A stretch of 64,000 nt of DNA from Phycomyces nitens (Eukaryota; Mucoromycota; Mucoromycetes; Mucorales; Phycomycetaceae), in contig JAHRBC010000010.1 of assembly GCA_022702545.1 (NCBI GenBank), forward strand, positions 1 to 64,000, read 5' to 3'. The translations under genes and the position numbers were made by a program. Each line of letters begins with the position of its first letter. The first letter of the stretch is position 1. The notes under the pieces were generated by a model. The model was not told the DNA's origin, made no database searches, and saw only the letters and a list, made by a program, of their open reading frames with translations. Below are positions 1-11,094 of the stretch, in pieces.

Positions 1-206
1 CCAACTGGAGAAAGGGCACTGTCGCAGGCCAGGGCCCAGGCCCTGACCCTGGGCTCTTCGACCCCGGAGAAAGAAGACCCCGAGGGGCCGCTCCCCTCGA
101 GAGGGTATCCCTAATCCCCCTCTCCTTCGGGGGTGGGAATTAATTTTTATTAATTTTAATAAAAATTGATTTTATAAGTAAAGGTTTAAAAATGAATTTC
201 TTTTAA

Positions 207-276
207 TGCGGGTTGATGTAATGGAAGCATGCTAGGCTCATGATCTAGAAGTGGTAGTTCAAATCTATCATCCGCA
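207..276 (+). tRNA. trnM: tRNA-Met(CAU), initiator-like, copy 1
   Basis: Cloverleaf with acceptor TGCGGGT/ATCCGCA, anticodon loop CTCATGA and T-arm GGTAG-TTCAAAT-CTATC. Its overall form resembles a bacterial-type initiator tRNA. The TTATAAGTA promoter-like motif ends at 180, 26 nt upstream. Confidence 0.85.
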
Positions 277-379
277 CAATCAACTTTAGCCCTGCCGGGT
301 CTCGTCCGGTCAAAGCCCCCTCAGCTTTAGATTTTTTATAAAAATCCAATATCAAACATCTTTACCTGAAGGGAGAGAT

Positions 380-896
380 AAGATTAATCTTAGGAACTAT
401 ATTAGTTAAATCAACTACAATTAAATTTGGAGGAAAGTCCGGGGCTTTAAATTTACAAAAACCTTTTCCGGCGCCGGCAGAGCCGGCATGGACTAAGGAT
501 TTGAGTGAATAAACCACAGTGGAACAAACATCTGGTGTGAACCAGGGTTATAGTAAGAAAATATGCTATTTTTATTCTCAGGCCACGGCGTTTAAAACAT
601 TAAGGGCGTCATACTTACAAATATATATCACCCAAGTGAATAAGGTAAATAGCAGAGTAATTTAACCAATGGGAAGCCTTATATCTCTAAATTTAGGAGA
701 TACCGGGGGGATCAAAACTCCCTGGGTATCACGAGAGTGGCACCTCGAAAAGAAAAGGGTGGCTTCGCCGCTCCCCGAGAGTGTCATCCCCGAGAGTGGC
801 ACCTTTAATTGGTGCCGATGATCTAAAAATTTGGTAGATCGAGATAGCTTAACTACATTACAGAATCCGGCTTATATAGTTCTAAGAAATAATCTT
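380..896 (+). ncRNA. rnpB: Mitochondrial RNase P RNA, copy 1
   Basis: RNA subunit of mitochondrial RNase P, which matures tRNA 5' ends. The first universal block is at 429-444 (GAGGAAAGTCCGGGG) and the distal block at 860-876 (ACAGAATCCGGCTTATA), the canonical bacterial order. The ends are set by helix P1: 380-401 pairs with 875-896. It is about 517 nt, close to bacterial length and less reduced than in many yeasts. It lies between two trnM genes. No protein subunit is visible here. Confidence 0.88.
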
Positions 897-1076
897 GGAA
901 TTTAAAGGCCCCATGCACATTTAATAAATTAAACCGACTAAACTGACAAAATAATTTAATTAATAAAATTTAAATGATTAGAACGGGGGCGCGGATCAGA
1001 GATCCGCGCGTTCCGCGGGTGTTGGAACCCCGCCTAACTCTCTATTTTAAGTTAAAAGAAACAATTAAATATTATC

Positions 1077-1148
1077 GCCTGGACAATTTGAATGGCAAAA
1101 CGTTTATCTCATACATAAAATTTGGAAGTTCAAATCTTCCTCCCGGTA
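1077..1148 (+). tRNA. trnM: tRNA-Met(CAU), elongator-like, copy 1 (degenerate)
   Basis: Corresponds to 18480-18550 but has altered bases in the acceptor (GCCTGGA against GCCGGGA) and in the D-arm. The acceptor stem gains a mismatch. Anticodon loop CTCATAC is kept. Probably a decayed or mis-sequenced copy. Confidence 0.6.
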
Positions 1149-1359
1149 CTTATATTTTTGATAGAAATCTTCCCTCGGCCCGTGGATTTCCGCTCCCCAT
1201 GATTCATGGGGGACCTCTCCCCGGGCTCCCACTGGGAGATTGGGAGACCCCCTGTCCCGGACCCCCGAATCAAAAACGATTCACGAGGGATCGGAGGTAT
1301 TAATAATTACCTTCCAACCTCTGCCAATTGGGCGCAACAGTGCCACCGGCCGGTTGTTC

Positions 1360-1442
1360 GCTTACTTGGAGAAATTGGCAAACTCTCCGAATTTAAAACT
1401 TCGGTGCCGCGAGGCTTGTGGGTTCGAGTCCCACAGTAAGTA
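1360..1442 (+). tRNA. trnL: tRNA-Leu(UAA), copy 1 (8-nt anticodon loop)
   Basis: Copy of 18763-18844 with acceptor GCTTACT/AGTAAGT and a long variable arm. One extra A gives an eight-base anticodon loop (TTTAAAAC instead of TTTAAAC). The extra base lies in a homopolymer. Confidence 0.65.
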
Positions 1443-2029
1443 ATATAAAAATAAATCCCAAGCTAGGGGGACGAGGGGGCGGGCGTGTCCTACCGGGCCC
1501 CTGGGGGCCCGGCGAAGTCAGAGCAACGAATTTCTTTTCGTCTCCAATCCTCATCAGTGTGAATAGATGTTCCATTCTGACGTCTGTGACGTCAAGGGAT
1601 ACATTAGAGATTTTCTCGTTTCCCCGAGAGAGTCGGGGACACGGACTCCCGCGAGCGAAGCTCGCGGGGAACGTAGTATGGGCTTTTCACTGGGAAATCG
1701 TTTCAGTTCTTCTAGGTTCATCCATCTTCTTGGTTTTCTTCTAACCAACGGAGTTGGGTCTTGAGAAACTAGGTAGCATGTCTTGGCCTACGGCTGTCTG
1801 ACTCCGTCGTAGATCCCCCCATGTAAAAGTCCCCATTTATAAAGGAATTTCCAATAAAGAGTGGTGTTAAAAGATCAATTATACCCATCCTAATTCTGCC
1901 TAACGCAATGCCCTTGCCTCAATCGGGACTCCGGCGGAGCCGGGATCCACTTCGTTGCTCTGACTTCGCCGGCCCCCAGGGGCCCGGTACGCCCGCCCCT
2001 CGTCCCTAACTTGGGATTTATTTTTATAT

Positions 2030-2111
2030 TACTTACTGTGGGACTCGAACCCACAAGTCTCGCGGCACCGAAGTTTAAATTCGGAGAGTTTACCAATTTC
2101 TCCAAGTAAGC
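2030..2111 (-). tRNA. trnL: tRNA-Leu(UAA), left arm
   Basis: Mirror of the right-arm trnL. Acceptor GCTTACT/AGTAAGT, anticodon TAA and a class II variable arm are intact. Confidence 0.88.
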
Positions 2112-2318
2112 GAATAACGCCGGCGGCATTGTTGCGCCTAATTGGCAGAGGTTGGAAGGTAATTATTAATACCTCCGATCTCTCGTGAATCGTTTTGATT
2201 CGGGGGTCCGGGACGGGGGTCTCCCCAATCTCCCAGTGGGAGTTCGGGGAGAGGTCCCCATGAATCATGGGGAGCGGAAATCCACGGGCCGAGGGGAAGT
2301 TTCTATCAAAAATATAAG

Positions 2319-2389
2319 TACCGGGAGGAAGATTTGAACTTCCAAATTTTATGTATGAGATAAACATTTTACCATTAAATTATCCCGGC
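2319..2389 (-). tRNA. trnM: tRNA-Met(CAU), elongator-like, left arm
   Basis: Acceptor GCCGGGA/TCCCGGT, anticodon loop CTCATAC. Identical in structure to the right-arm copy. An Ile(CAU) tRNA with a modified C34 cannot be excluded from sequence alone. Confidence 0.8.
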
Positions 2390-2560
2390 GATAATATTTA
2401 ATTGTTTCTTTTAACTTAAAATAGAGAGTTCGGCTCAACACGGAACGCGCGGATCTCTGATCCGCGCCCCTGTTCTAATCATTTAAATTTTATTAATTAA
2501 ATTATTTTGTCAGTTTAGTCGGTTTAATTTATTAAATGTGCATGGGGCCTTTAAATTCCA

Positions 2561-3066
2561 AGATTATTTCTTGTGAACTATATAAGCCGGATTCTGTAAT
2601 GTAGTTAATATATCTGATCTACCAAATTTTTAGATCATCGGCACCAATTCAAGGTGCCACTCTCGGGATGACACTTGGGGAGCGGCGAAGCCGCCCCTTC
2701 TTTTCGAGGTGCCACTCGTGATACCCAGGGGTTTGATCCCCCGGTATCTCCTAAATTTAGAGATATAAGGCTTCCCATTGGTTAAATTACTCCGTTATTT
2801 ACCTTGTTCACTTGGGTGATATGTCTTTTAAGTATGACGCCCTTTAATGTTTTTAAACGCCGTGGCCTGAGAATAAAAATAGCATATTTTCTTACTATAA
2901 CCCTGGTTCACACCAGATGTTTGTTCCACTATGGTTTATTCACTCAAACTTAGTCCATGCCGGCTCTGCCGGCATAGAAAAAGGTTTTTGTAAATTTAAA
3001 GCCCGGATTCTCTCCAAATTTAATTATAAATTTGGTTAATTATTATAGTTCCTAAGATTAATCTTA
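2561..3066 (-). ncRNA. rnpB: Mitochondrial RNase P RNA, left arm (altered)
   Basis: Mirror of 17786-18300. The distal block (2581-2600, reverse) is intact. The first conserved block at about 3001-3016 reads GGAGAGAATCCGGGC instead of the universal GAGGAAAGTCC. P1 is still formed by both ends, with one mismatch. Because that block belongs to the catalytic core, this copy is probably weak or non-functional, or contains sequence errors. Confidence 0.75.
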
Positions 3067-3161
3067 TCTCTCCTCAGGTAAAGATGTTTGATATTGGTTT
3101 ATAAAAATCTAAAGCTGAGGGGGCTTTGACCGACGAGACCCGGCAGGGCTAAAGTTGATTG

Positions 3162-3234
3162 TGCGGATGATAGATTTGAACTACCACTTCTAGATCATGA
3201 GCCTAGCATGCTTCCATTGAACATCAACTCCGCA
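3162..3234 (-). tRNA. trnM: tRNA-Met(CAU), initiator-like, left arm
   Basis: Mirror of 17617-17686. It has small changes in the acceptor end (TGCGGAG) and the D-arm. The anticodon arm is unchanged. Confidence 0.7.
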
Positions 3235-3588
3235 TTAAAGAAATTCATTTTTAAACCTTTACTTATAAAATCAATTTTTTATTAAAATTAATAAAAATTA
3301 ATTTCCACCCCCGAAGGGGAATTGGGGATACCCTCTCCCCTCGGGGTCTTCTTCTCCGGGGTCGAAGAGCTCAGGGTCAGGCCGCCTGACGGGTGCCTCT
3401 TTCCAGTTTCGAAGAGCCCCGGGGTCAGGGCCTGGGCCCTAGCGGAGCAAGTTTGTTAAAAACTAGCCGAGGGTCGACTGACCCCGAGGTGAGTCCCTCG
3501 GGGCTAGAGCAATTGGGCGGAGTAAAATAAATAAATTTTTATTCAAATCTCTTTTAGCCTAGGCCCTGCCCCTTGGCCTTATGTTATT

Positions 3589-3672
3589 TGAGGAAAGAGG
3601 GATTCGAACCCCCAAGGAGCACTAGGCTCACGAGTTTACAGCTCGCTCACTGACCAATCAACAGTAGCTCTC
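3589..3672 (-). tRNA. trnY: tRNA-Tyr(GUA), left arm (damaged acceptor)
   Basis: Mirror of 17152-17234. Its 5' acceptor strand is altered (GAGAGC in place of GAGGAAA), so it no longer pairs fully with TTTCCTC. Anticodon and variable arm are intact. Confidence 0.7.
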
Positions 3673-3818
3673 GTCTCGGGGCCCAACGAGGCGGCCCTGT
3701 CGCCTGGGATTAATCCTTTACTTATATAATATCGAATCAAAATGCCCCTCCTAATTATATGACTCGAGCAGGTAATAAAGAGAAGGGAAACGATAAGGGG
3801 AAACACGCCCCCATAAAT

Positions 3819-3889
3819 TGAGGTCGTAGGGAATCGAACCCTAATAATCCCGATTAAAAGTCGGGTACTTTACCGATTGTTACAACCCC
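3819..3889 (-). tRNA. trnK: tRNA-Lys(UUU), left arm
   Basis: Mirror of 16911-16983. Acceptor GGGGTTG/CGACCTC, anticodon loop CTTTTAA. Two bases are missing from the D-loop. Confidence 0.8.
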
Positions 3890-4093
3890 TTAGTCCATTA
3901 CTTATACTAAAAATTATAAAATCAAAAATAAAATAAAACAACTTAATAACTCATTTACCAATTATACATTTCGCGAGTCCGTTCTCGCTTATTAGCTTTC
4001 GCGCGTTCACCATTTTCGGGTGTGGACTCGGGGGCCCCTGAATTAAAATAGTCCATTCACATTTAAAAATCTGTCAAAAAACTTTTTAAAAAG

Positions 4094-4120
4094 GTTAACC
4101 GAGTTAACCGAGTTAACCGA
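4094..4120. repeat. 9-bp tandem repeat GTTAACCGA x3 (left arm)
   Basis: Three perfect units at 4094-4102, 4103-4111 and 4112-4120, mirrored near 16679-16706 in the right arm. The unit contains the palindrome GTTAAC. It sits in an otherwise gene-free AT-rich stretch between trnK and trnC. Confidence 0.85.
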
Positions 4121-4685
4121 GGTAAAGGTTTAAATAAATCGAAACCTTTATGAGTGGTGTATAGTGACAAGATTATCTATAAACTTTTCAATCTTTGAAT
4201 TTAAAATAGAATTTATTTTAACTATAAAAATATAATTATTATATAAAATTCCAGATGAATTTCTGACCAACACAATGGATTTAAACCGAGATAATTGAAA
4301 TCCATCGACAAATTAAAAAGAAATGAATTTCTTTTTATTAAATTAAAAATTTAGGGCCCCCAGGTAAACCTTTTAACCGTGGACTCGGGGGCGCGGAGCG
4401 CCCCTCGGTCTACACAATTTACATTCGAGAATTACGTGCTAAGCTCCCAATAAGAAAGGGATAAACCGAGAGGGTATTAATGTAAATAAGGGTTTAAATG
4501 AAGAGAGTCTGTTCTCGCGAGATGGCCTCGACCCGCCTCCCGGTTTCTTCTTCAGCTCCATTCCTGGCTGACATCGCCTTCTTACGTAGGTGCCCCTAGG
4601 TCGGGGTATAGCCGAGGGGGCGCCCTCGCCTTAAAAGTGATTATTATAAGTAAAGTTAGTATATTAAACATTAATCAGAAACTCA

Positions 4686-4758
4686 GACAAACTAGCATAA
4701 TTGGTAATGCGATAGATTGCAAATCTTCCAGATAAGTGTTCAAGTCACTTGCTGGTCT
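4686..4758 (+). tRNA. trnC: tRNA-Cys(GCA), left arm
   Basis: Anticodon loop TTGCAAA with discriminator T, the usual Cys identity base. The acceptor is damaged here (GACAAAC/GCTGGTC) relative to the perfect right-arm stem GACCAAC/GTTGGTC. Confidence 0.72.
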
Positions 4759-5211
4759 ATTTATGTATAAATGATAAATCTATTGAATAATATTATCTTG
4801 TATATCGAATTGTTTAATTATTAATTCACTCCGTTGATGAAATGGATATCTCGGCGAGTTGCCACCCACAAAGTGGGGATCTTCGGGGGGATGACGCAGA
4901 TTCGAAGGGGCTAAGATTAAGGGCCCCCGTCGGAATACTCCCATTAATCTAACAAATCTTAATCTAAATCTGGGGCGGCCCCACTCAATTGGGCCGCCCT
5001 CATTTGGGGTGAGCGCGCCGCGGCACCCCGGAAATAGTAGACTTCGCGTAATTGGGAGCTGTACTTTGTACAGTTCCCCGCGAGATATTTCTTAGACTGT
5101 CTAATTATTTAACAGAGGCCCGCCCCGACGGGCCGCAGCCGCAGTTTATCCCCGAATTGGGTCACGACCCATGGTACTCCAATTTTAATAATGGATATAT
5201 AAGAAATAGTT

Positions 5212-5283
5212 AGGAGTGTAGTTAACTTGGTTATAATAGGATCTCCAAAATCCCGGTAGCGGGTTCAAATCCTACCTCTCCTG
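5212..5283 (+). tRNA. trnW: tRNA-Trp(CCA), left arm
   Basis: Anticodon loop CTCCAAA gives CCA, which reads only UGG. Discriminator G. The anticodon stem and T-stem each have one changed base relative to the right-arm copy. Confidence 0.8.
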
Positions 5284-5591
5284 TTACTTAATCGATAATT
5301 AACAATATAATAAAGATAATGATTCGAAATTGCGGCCCATCCCCAAATTTTGTCTAAAATTGCGGCTTCGCCGCCGTGGCTAGCCCCGAGGTCGGGGTCA
5401 GTCGACCCCGAGGTTAGTTTTGGCAACTTGCTTGCCAAGACAAGCTTGAAAGAGTTTTGCAACTTGCCAAGACAGCTTGAAAGCTAGGGGATTCTGGGAG
5501 GCCTCGGCCCTCGCTTCCCGATCCTATCGGATCGGGATACTCCGTCTCCGTTCCCGACCACGAGGGGGAACCGAGAGAGACGGGGCTCAAT

Positions 5592-5663
5592 TGTCTTGTA
5601 ACTCAATTGGTAGAGTGATATGTTGATAACGTATGGCTAGAGGTTCGAACCCTCTCCAGACTA
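5592..5663 (+). tRNA. trnI: tRNA-Ile(GAU), left arm
   Basis: Anticodon loop TTGATAA, T-arm AGAGG-TTCGAAC-CCTCT. The first acceptor base and two variable-loop bases differ from the right-arm copy. Confidence 0.8.
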
Positions 5664-5859
5664 TTTAACCCCGGCCGGGGACCTCCGGTCCCCTCGAAAC
5701 TAATATAATTTAATTAATAATCCCGAGGTCCCCCGCCCGGGGCGGCCGGCCCACGATTCTGATCGTCATTAAAAATCATTTGATTTTTTACTTCGGCCGC
5801 CCCCAATTGGGACTTATTTTTAATTATAAAATTGTTTCCATTGAGTTTCTAATAAATTA

Positions 5860-5931
5860 AGGTATATGGCTGACTGGTAAAGCATTTTACTTGAAATAAA
5901 ACATATGTGGGTTCGATTCCTACTATACCTA
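5860..5931 (+). tRNA. trnS: tRNA-Ser(UGA), short variable arm, left arm
   Basis: Perfect acceptor AGGTATA/TATACCT, anticodon loop CTTGAAA (UGA) and a Ser-like D-arm. The variable region is only about 5 nt (CATAT), unlike the class II arm of trnS(GCU) in this genome. Identical to 14802-14873. Confidence 0.85.
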
Positions 5932-5944
5932 AAATAAAACTAAT

Positions 5945-6230
5945 TGAGGCAGATGGCTGATTAATCCCGCGGCTCGCCGCTCCGGACCCCCGGGGCCGAA
6001 TTCCGCCCCGGGGACCTAAATAAATATAATTTTTTTGTAATGGGGATATAATTCATCGCACCTTTTAGTAGATACAAGGGTATTAAGATAGATCTAACTT
6101 CGCCTATTTTTGAGTATAAAAGTTTTAAAGTGTTCACTCTCTTCACACTCTTCACCAAATACTTAAAGAGATTAAGAGAAAGGTATTAATAGTGAGGGTT
6201 TCGATCCTCTTAAGTCCCTTCCTTTCTAGG
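5945..6230 (+). pseudogene. tRNA-like relic split by a GC-rich insertion (left arm)
   Basis: At 5947-5966 a Ser-like 5' half (AGGCAGATGGCTGA) resembles the start of the adjacent trnS. About 200 nt later, a T-arm-like segment (GAGGGTTTCGATCCTC) appears near 6196-6211. Between them lies a GC hairpin and AT-rich sequence. No anticodon arm or matching acceptor 3' strand is visible. Possibly a dead duplicate of trnS. The mirror copy is at 14510-14790. Confidence 0.3.
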
Positions 6231-6390
6231 CCAAACTAACTTATAAGTAATTAGAATAGGCTACATAGCTTCGAGGGGGCCATTTGAATAGCGCCCTCGG
6301 AGTGCCTGAAATCAATTTATTTATCGATGGATTTAATTCCATCTCTTCAAGTGTTTAACCTAACTAGCTTTTGGCTAGATAAAATATATT

Positions 6391-6609
6391 ATGTAGCAGC
6401 AGCTAAAATTTTAGAGTTGATTAGCAACAATTGTCTAGCAGGTGCTGGAGTTGAGTTGGATTAGTTTTCGCAGCTTTAATTAACTCTACTTCTCGAAACC
6501 CATCTCTACGACTCAATTATTCTCTTACACAATTCTGGGTTCGCTTTAACAGAAGCAATCGGTCTTTTCGCATTAATGATGGCATTCTTACTTCTATACG
6601 CAGCGTAAT
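6391..6609 (+). pseudogene. atp9: atp9, left-arm copy, frame broken
   Basis: Mirror of the intact atp9 at 14110-14334. At least five small deletions, mostly one G, C or T lost from a short run, destroy the frame from the second codon on. The sequence is otherwise nearly identical. It is a non-coding copy, or an unpolished assembly of the same gene. The TTATAAGTA motif at 6241-6249 is retained upstream. Confidence 0.85.
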
Positions 6610-6890
6610 TTTCCGTATAATAGTATTAATACTTAATTAATCTATTAATCTTATCGGGGGTTACCCTAAAAAGTAACCCCCCTTATTATTTATAATCCCT
6701 TTACCCTACCATTTATTAAACCTATATAAATATTAAATCGAATAAGCAGAAACCAATAAGAAATCTATATAGATTTCTTAATGGAGATGGTTGTCTGTTT
6801 ATTTAATAAACTAAATGAATAAATTATTCTTAGAGGATTACGGGCCCCGTAGCATTAGACCTACTTTACCAGCTCTTGTAACCCAGACTA

Positions 6891-7238
6891 ATGCTTCCTT
6901 ATTTTATTGGTAGTTATCGAGAGGGTAGAAATGAGTCTTTTAGTTATGGAATTGACTCATCATCAGTTTGGGACCATTATGACTTAACTGGTGCTTATGC
7001 AACAGGTTTAGGTTTAGCCGGGTCTCCGGCTTATGAAAAGGGTGAGATTGTAAATAATAGTTTTAATCTTTTAAATTTCTTAAACTCTCCTAAAGTGTTA
7101 AATAGTTCGAGTAGTTTTGAGGTAGAGTTTGTATTCTCAGAACTCCAATATTTCAATACCATATTCTTCGAAAGACTTGACATCGTTAAAGTGAATCCGG
7201 CTCAATCCCAACACCTCATGACTAAAGCTTTAGGGTGA
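6891..7238 (+). pseudogene. dpo: Fragment of family-B DNA polymerase, left arm
   Basis: Mirror of 13471-13809. Both the YREGRNESF and the YDLTGAY segments are present. The frame changes near residue 80 through a deletion relative to the right arm. See the right-arm entry for the assignment. Confidence 0.55.
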
Positions 7239-7493
7239 AAAGACCATGATACAAACAAATTAAAGAATCTCTCAACGCATAAGCCTTGAAACTTTCAGGG
7301 TCTGAATCAAAATTCGGAATCGCACAACAGTTGAAACCCCCGGGATTTTCACTGTTGTGCTAGATTTTTGTGTCCGTCCATTATCCGAAGACTCTGTAAG
7401 TTCATTCTAACTCCATTGTTACATCATCTCCTCAGTTTCATATAATGTTGCCTCAGGTGGGCTCAGTGTTGTTAGAAGGATAACTACGGATAC

Positions 7494-8073
7494 TTATTTA
7501 ATCTTGAGATCGACATGAAATGGGGATATCACAAACTTGTATCTACTATTTATCCAGGAAGAAACCCTCCTGGATAATGTAATGAGGAGATATCTCGGAC
7601 TCCCGGAGGAATCATCGGACTCTGATCCGATTCCGGGGACGAAGATATCTCTAATTATATCTCTAATTATACTCATGACGATTCTTCACCAAGAAGATTC
7701 TTGGGATTAATCAGATACAGATATACACAGGATACTGGTCAAACCGAAGGGAATCTTGGGGTTGAGGCTCTAAATGAACGAGCGATTCTCCATCATCTTG
7801 ATAACGATCATCCTTTGATCGGGGATGGACCTCCTCTTGAAAGAAGGTTAATCCTTACCCCCGGGATCCTCATGGTTTTAATCTAGACGTGGATGGGGAT
7901 TCTTTATCTAACACAGGGTCTGAAGATTCTAATTCTTTCAGACCCCGATTCTCGGGGGTTCTCCCCTGAAGCCGGGGTAGAGCTCATCCCCGAAAATCGG
8001 GGGCTCAGCCTCACTCCACACAATTAACGCGAGAATACTAAGATTTAGAGGATTATTGAACACTATTCTATAG
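7494..8073 (+). pseudogene. Unknown acidic ORF, left arm, broken
   Basis: Mirror of the 182-codon ORF at 12612-13160. Indels split it into short pieces, the longest at 7701-7886. No recognised domain. Confidence 0.4.
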
Positions 8074-8183
8074 AAAGAAAAGTTTTATTAAATAGTATTC
8101 ACTATACATCATTTAAAGTTTTCTACTATTTTGTATTAAAGGTCTTTATTAATGAAAGTGAGGGATTTTGGTCCCTCCGATAT

Positions 8184-9525
8184 ACCATTTGCCCCGAACG
8201 GCTGGCCTTGTTATGACTTCAGACCAGTCGTTTACTATCCTTGGATGTCTATTTCAATGGACACCAATTATTAAAATTAATAATGACTCCGTAGAAAATC
8301 AACAACTTCAGGTATAGCTTACTCCCAGCCCGTGACAGGCAGTTAGTAGATCTTGAAGCTTTAATTTCACCGCGACGTGGTGATTCGCGATTACTAGCAA
8401 TTCCTAATTTCATGAGCTCGAGTTACAGAGCTCAATCCACAAAGGGGAAATTTGGGGATTACCTCCAAGTTACCTTATTGGATCCTATTGTATTCCCCTA
8501 GCTGCACGTCTGTAGCCCACTCCATAAGGGCCATGAGGGCTTGTCTTAGTCCTAATTATTCCAGTTTATCACTGGATGCTTCAATTAGAAATTAACTAAT
8601 TGCAAGGGTTTTGTTTGTTATGCGGACTTAACCTACATCTCACGACACGAACTGAAGACAGCCATGCAACGCCTGTGTAACATTCAAGGAGTGGTAAGAT
8701 GTTGTGCGGATCATCACATTAAACAACATGCTTCACTGCTGGTTTTCAAGACCCTCTATACTTTTGGGTTTCAACCTTGCGGCAGTACTCCTCAGGTGGA
8801 GTGCTTTAATCTACATTTATAGACTGATTTAATAACCAATCTAAGGCACTCATCGTTTACGGTATGGCACGGGTCTCTAATCCGTTTTGCTCCCCATACT
8901 TTCGTATTCAGCGTCAGTGTTTAGTTAGAAAGAAGCTCGCCTTAAGCGGTCTTCCGAGGATCAATAGATTCCATCCTTACTTCCGAGTTCCTCTTCCTCC
9001 ATTACACTCTAGTTTCATAGTTAGCTGGAAAGCTTATTCATTTAGTTCGAGACCATCCAGTCTTATGAGACAGCCTACGTACTTTTTAGACCCATTAATG
9101 ATGAATAATGCTTACCCTCTCGGCGACGCTGGCACGAGATTGGTCGGGATTAATAGGAAAGTACAGTCATTATCCTCCTTTCCGTTAGACTTTATCAAAT
9201 TAATGTTTTCATCCTTCTAGGTGACACTTTCGGCCATTGCCAAGATTACTGCTGCCGTGTGGGCCTTCACTCGTGGTTGATCATCCTTCAGACCAACTAT
9301 AGATCATTGGCTTGGTAAGCCGTTACCTTACCAACTACCTAATCTATTCAATAGGTACATCCATAGCGGAAATTATCCTTTCAAAATTTGGTATTCCACC
9401 AATCCTATGGGTAGCTTGCCTATTCATTACTCACCTGTTCGCCATGGTCCAAACACATAGTGTTTGGCATTTCGACTCGCATGTGTCAAGTCCCTAGATA
9501 GCATTCACTCGAAACTAAGTTTAAA
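8184..9525 (-). rRNA. rns: Small-subunit rRNA, left arm (defective copy)
   Basis: Mirror of the right-arm rns. About 9 nt are missing from the universally conserved 530 loop near 9119-9135 (the stretch carrying CGCGGTAATAC). About 25 nt are missing near 9240-9290. The 790-loop equivalent and the 3' end are kept. A ribosome could not use this RNA, so it is a pseudo-copy or a badly assembled one. Confidence 0.8.
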
Positions 9526-9575
9526 TTTTTACTTACTATTCTGATAGAAAATATCAGAAATTAAAATCTTATTGT

Positions 9576-9584
9576 TACTTATAT
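9576..9584 (-). promoter_or_regulatory. ATATAAGTA promoter-like motif, left rns
   Basis: Exact ATATAAGTA on the reverse strand about 50 nt upstream of the left rns 5' end. Mirror of 11034-11042. Confidence 0.6.
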
Positions 9585-10219
9585 AAAACTAAAATTATTA
9601 TTAGTATAGATCTCGGGGCTAGGGAGAAATCAAATAGATTTCTCCCCTCAAAATAGCTTAGTGTTACTGGGACAACTCTATTCTTTTATACCAGTCCAAT
9701 ATATTTTATCCATTAATTAAACCTTTATCTATACTATGAACACATCACCTTTTGATAAAGTTTTTAAAATATTTGTGAATCATTAAATTCAAAAGACAAA
9801 AAAAAGTTTTTGTGTTCTAAAACTATACATTCATACATCATTTGAGGAGGCCCTCTTTACGTGTCTGGGCATAGTGTAATTTTCCCGCTCTCTCGAAGAA
9901 TTCCTACGAAGCGCATTTTAAAGGTCTTAAGGATGAGAGTGACAGCCAAAGCTTCTGGGGGTGATTGGGCGTAGCCCGCCCTCGAATGGGGCGGCGGGGC
10001 CCCCCACCTCAGGCGCTGTCATGCCCTACCCCCTCTTTCCTTCAAATCCTTTTTTCATTCATAAAATCTGCTGTGCAACTGTGCCAACCTTTTCAAAACT
10101 TTTAAACTTTTTGATTTTCTTAAAATTAATTTTAATTTAAAATTTCAAAAGTTTTGTTAAAACTTTTATCTTCTAATCTTCGGCTAGCTCCTCCCAGCCG
10201 GCTCCCACGGGTTTTTCCC

Positions 10220-10303
10220 TGTTCAAGGGGTTGGTTAGTGAGGAGACCCAAGGTCTCTGTTTAAGGTTTAGTAAGGCCACCTTACTTATAACAAAGGGGG
10301 TCC
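10220..10303. other. Central spacer of the giant palindrome
   Basis: About 84 nt between the complementary blocks gctcccacgggttt (ending near 10219) and aaacccgtgggagc (starting near 10304). The spacer has no ORF and no tRNA that I can fold. The flanks continue into perfectly mirrored AT-rich sequence at 10100-10200 and 10380-10460. Such a centre would extrude as a cruciform, or mark a template-switch point. Confidence 0.7.
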
Positions 10304-11033
10304 CCTGAAACCCGTGGGAGCTTAGCGGCCCCAATTAATTGTTGTTTTCTAATCCCGGGAGAAACAGCCCGAGATTAGAAGATAAAAGTTTTTAACAAAA
10401 CTTTGAAATTTTAAATTAAAATTAATTTTAAGAAAATCAAAAGTTTAAAAAGTTTTGAAAAAGGTTAGCACAGTTAACACAGTCAACATTTTCTATTTTT
10501 ATGAAATGAAGAACTCTTAAAGAGATTTGAATATTAGAGGGGTACCGAGGGTGGCAACACCGGGAGTGGGCTGAATCTGGGCGGGGGGCCCCGCCCCCCG
10601 CCCTCGATTCGAGGGGGCGGGGCTACGCCCAATCGCCCCCAAGAATAAAGCTTTGGCTCACTCCTCCTCTCATCCTTAAGACCTTTAAAAGAGTACCCCT
10701 TCGGAATTCTTCGAAAGAGAACGGGGAAAGGGTACACTATCACCAGAGACACATGTAGAAAGGGCCTCCTCCGGTTTAAATGATGTATAGTGTATAGTTT
10801 TAGAACACAAAACTTTTAATCTTTGAATTTAATGATTCTAAATATTTTAAAAACTTTTATCAAAAGGTGATGGTGTTCATAGTATAGATAAAGGTTTAAT
10901 TAATGGATAAAATATATTGGACTGGTATAAAAAAGAATAGAGTTGTCCCAGTAACACTAAGTTGTTTTGAGGGGAGAAATCTATTTGATTTCTCCCTAGC
11001 CCCGAGGTCTATACTAATAATAATTTTAGTTTT

Positions 11034-11042
11034 ATATAAGTA
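11034..11042 (+). promoter_or_regulatory. ATATAAGTA promoter-like motif, rns
   Basis: Exact match to the yeast mitochondrial nonanucleotide promoter ATATAAGTA, about 50 nt upstream of rns. A short hairpin (CTGATA...TATCAG, 11061-11077) lies between the two. The downstream context AAGTAACAAT also follows the motif in front of cox1. Confidence 0.65.
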
Positions 11043-11094
11043 ACAATAAGATTTTAATTTCTGATATTTTCTATCAGAATAGTAAGTAAAAATT

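Larger units (their letters stand above)
1..1531. repeat. Third, partial copy of the rnpB end of the repeat
   Basis: Matches 17417-18931 in direct orientation and stops abruptly at gcaacgaa, where the left arm begins in the opposite orientation. It carries trnM, rnpB, trnM and trnL. The two distal tRNAs have extra or altered bases. The window therefore reads forward copy, inverted copy, forward copy. Confidence 0.85.
1528..10219. repeat. Left arm of giant inverted repeat
   Basis: Reverse complement of 10304-19372, seen by matching trnL, trnM, rnpB, trnY, trnK, trnC, trnW, trnI, trnS, atp9 and rns in mirror order. This arm is about 375 nt shorter than the right arm. Most differences are short deletions, many in homopolymer runs. 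They break atp9 and remove part of the rns 530 loop. Either this arm is decaying or it was assembled from noisy sequence. Confidence 0.9.

Noticed and set aside
1..200. Telomere or molecule end
   Set aside because: The window begins inside sequence that also occurs internally at 17417. There is no terminal tandem array, so this is a window or contig edge.
8864..9220. 118-codon ORF
   Set aside because: Lies antisense within the rns copy.
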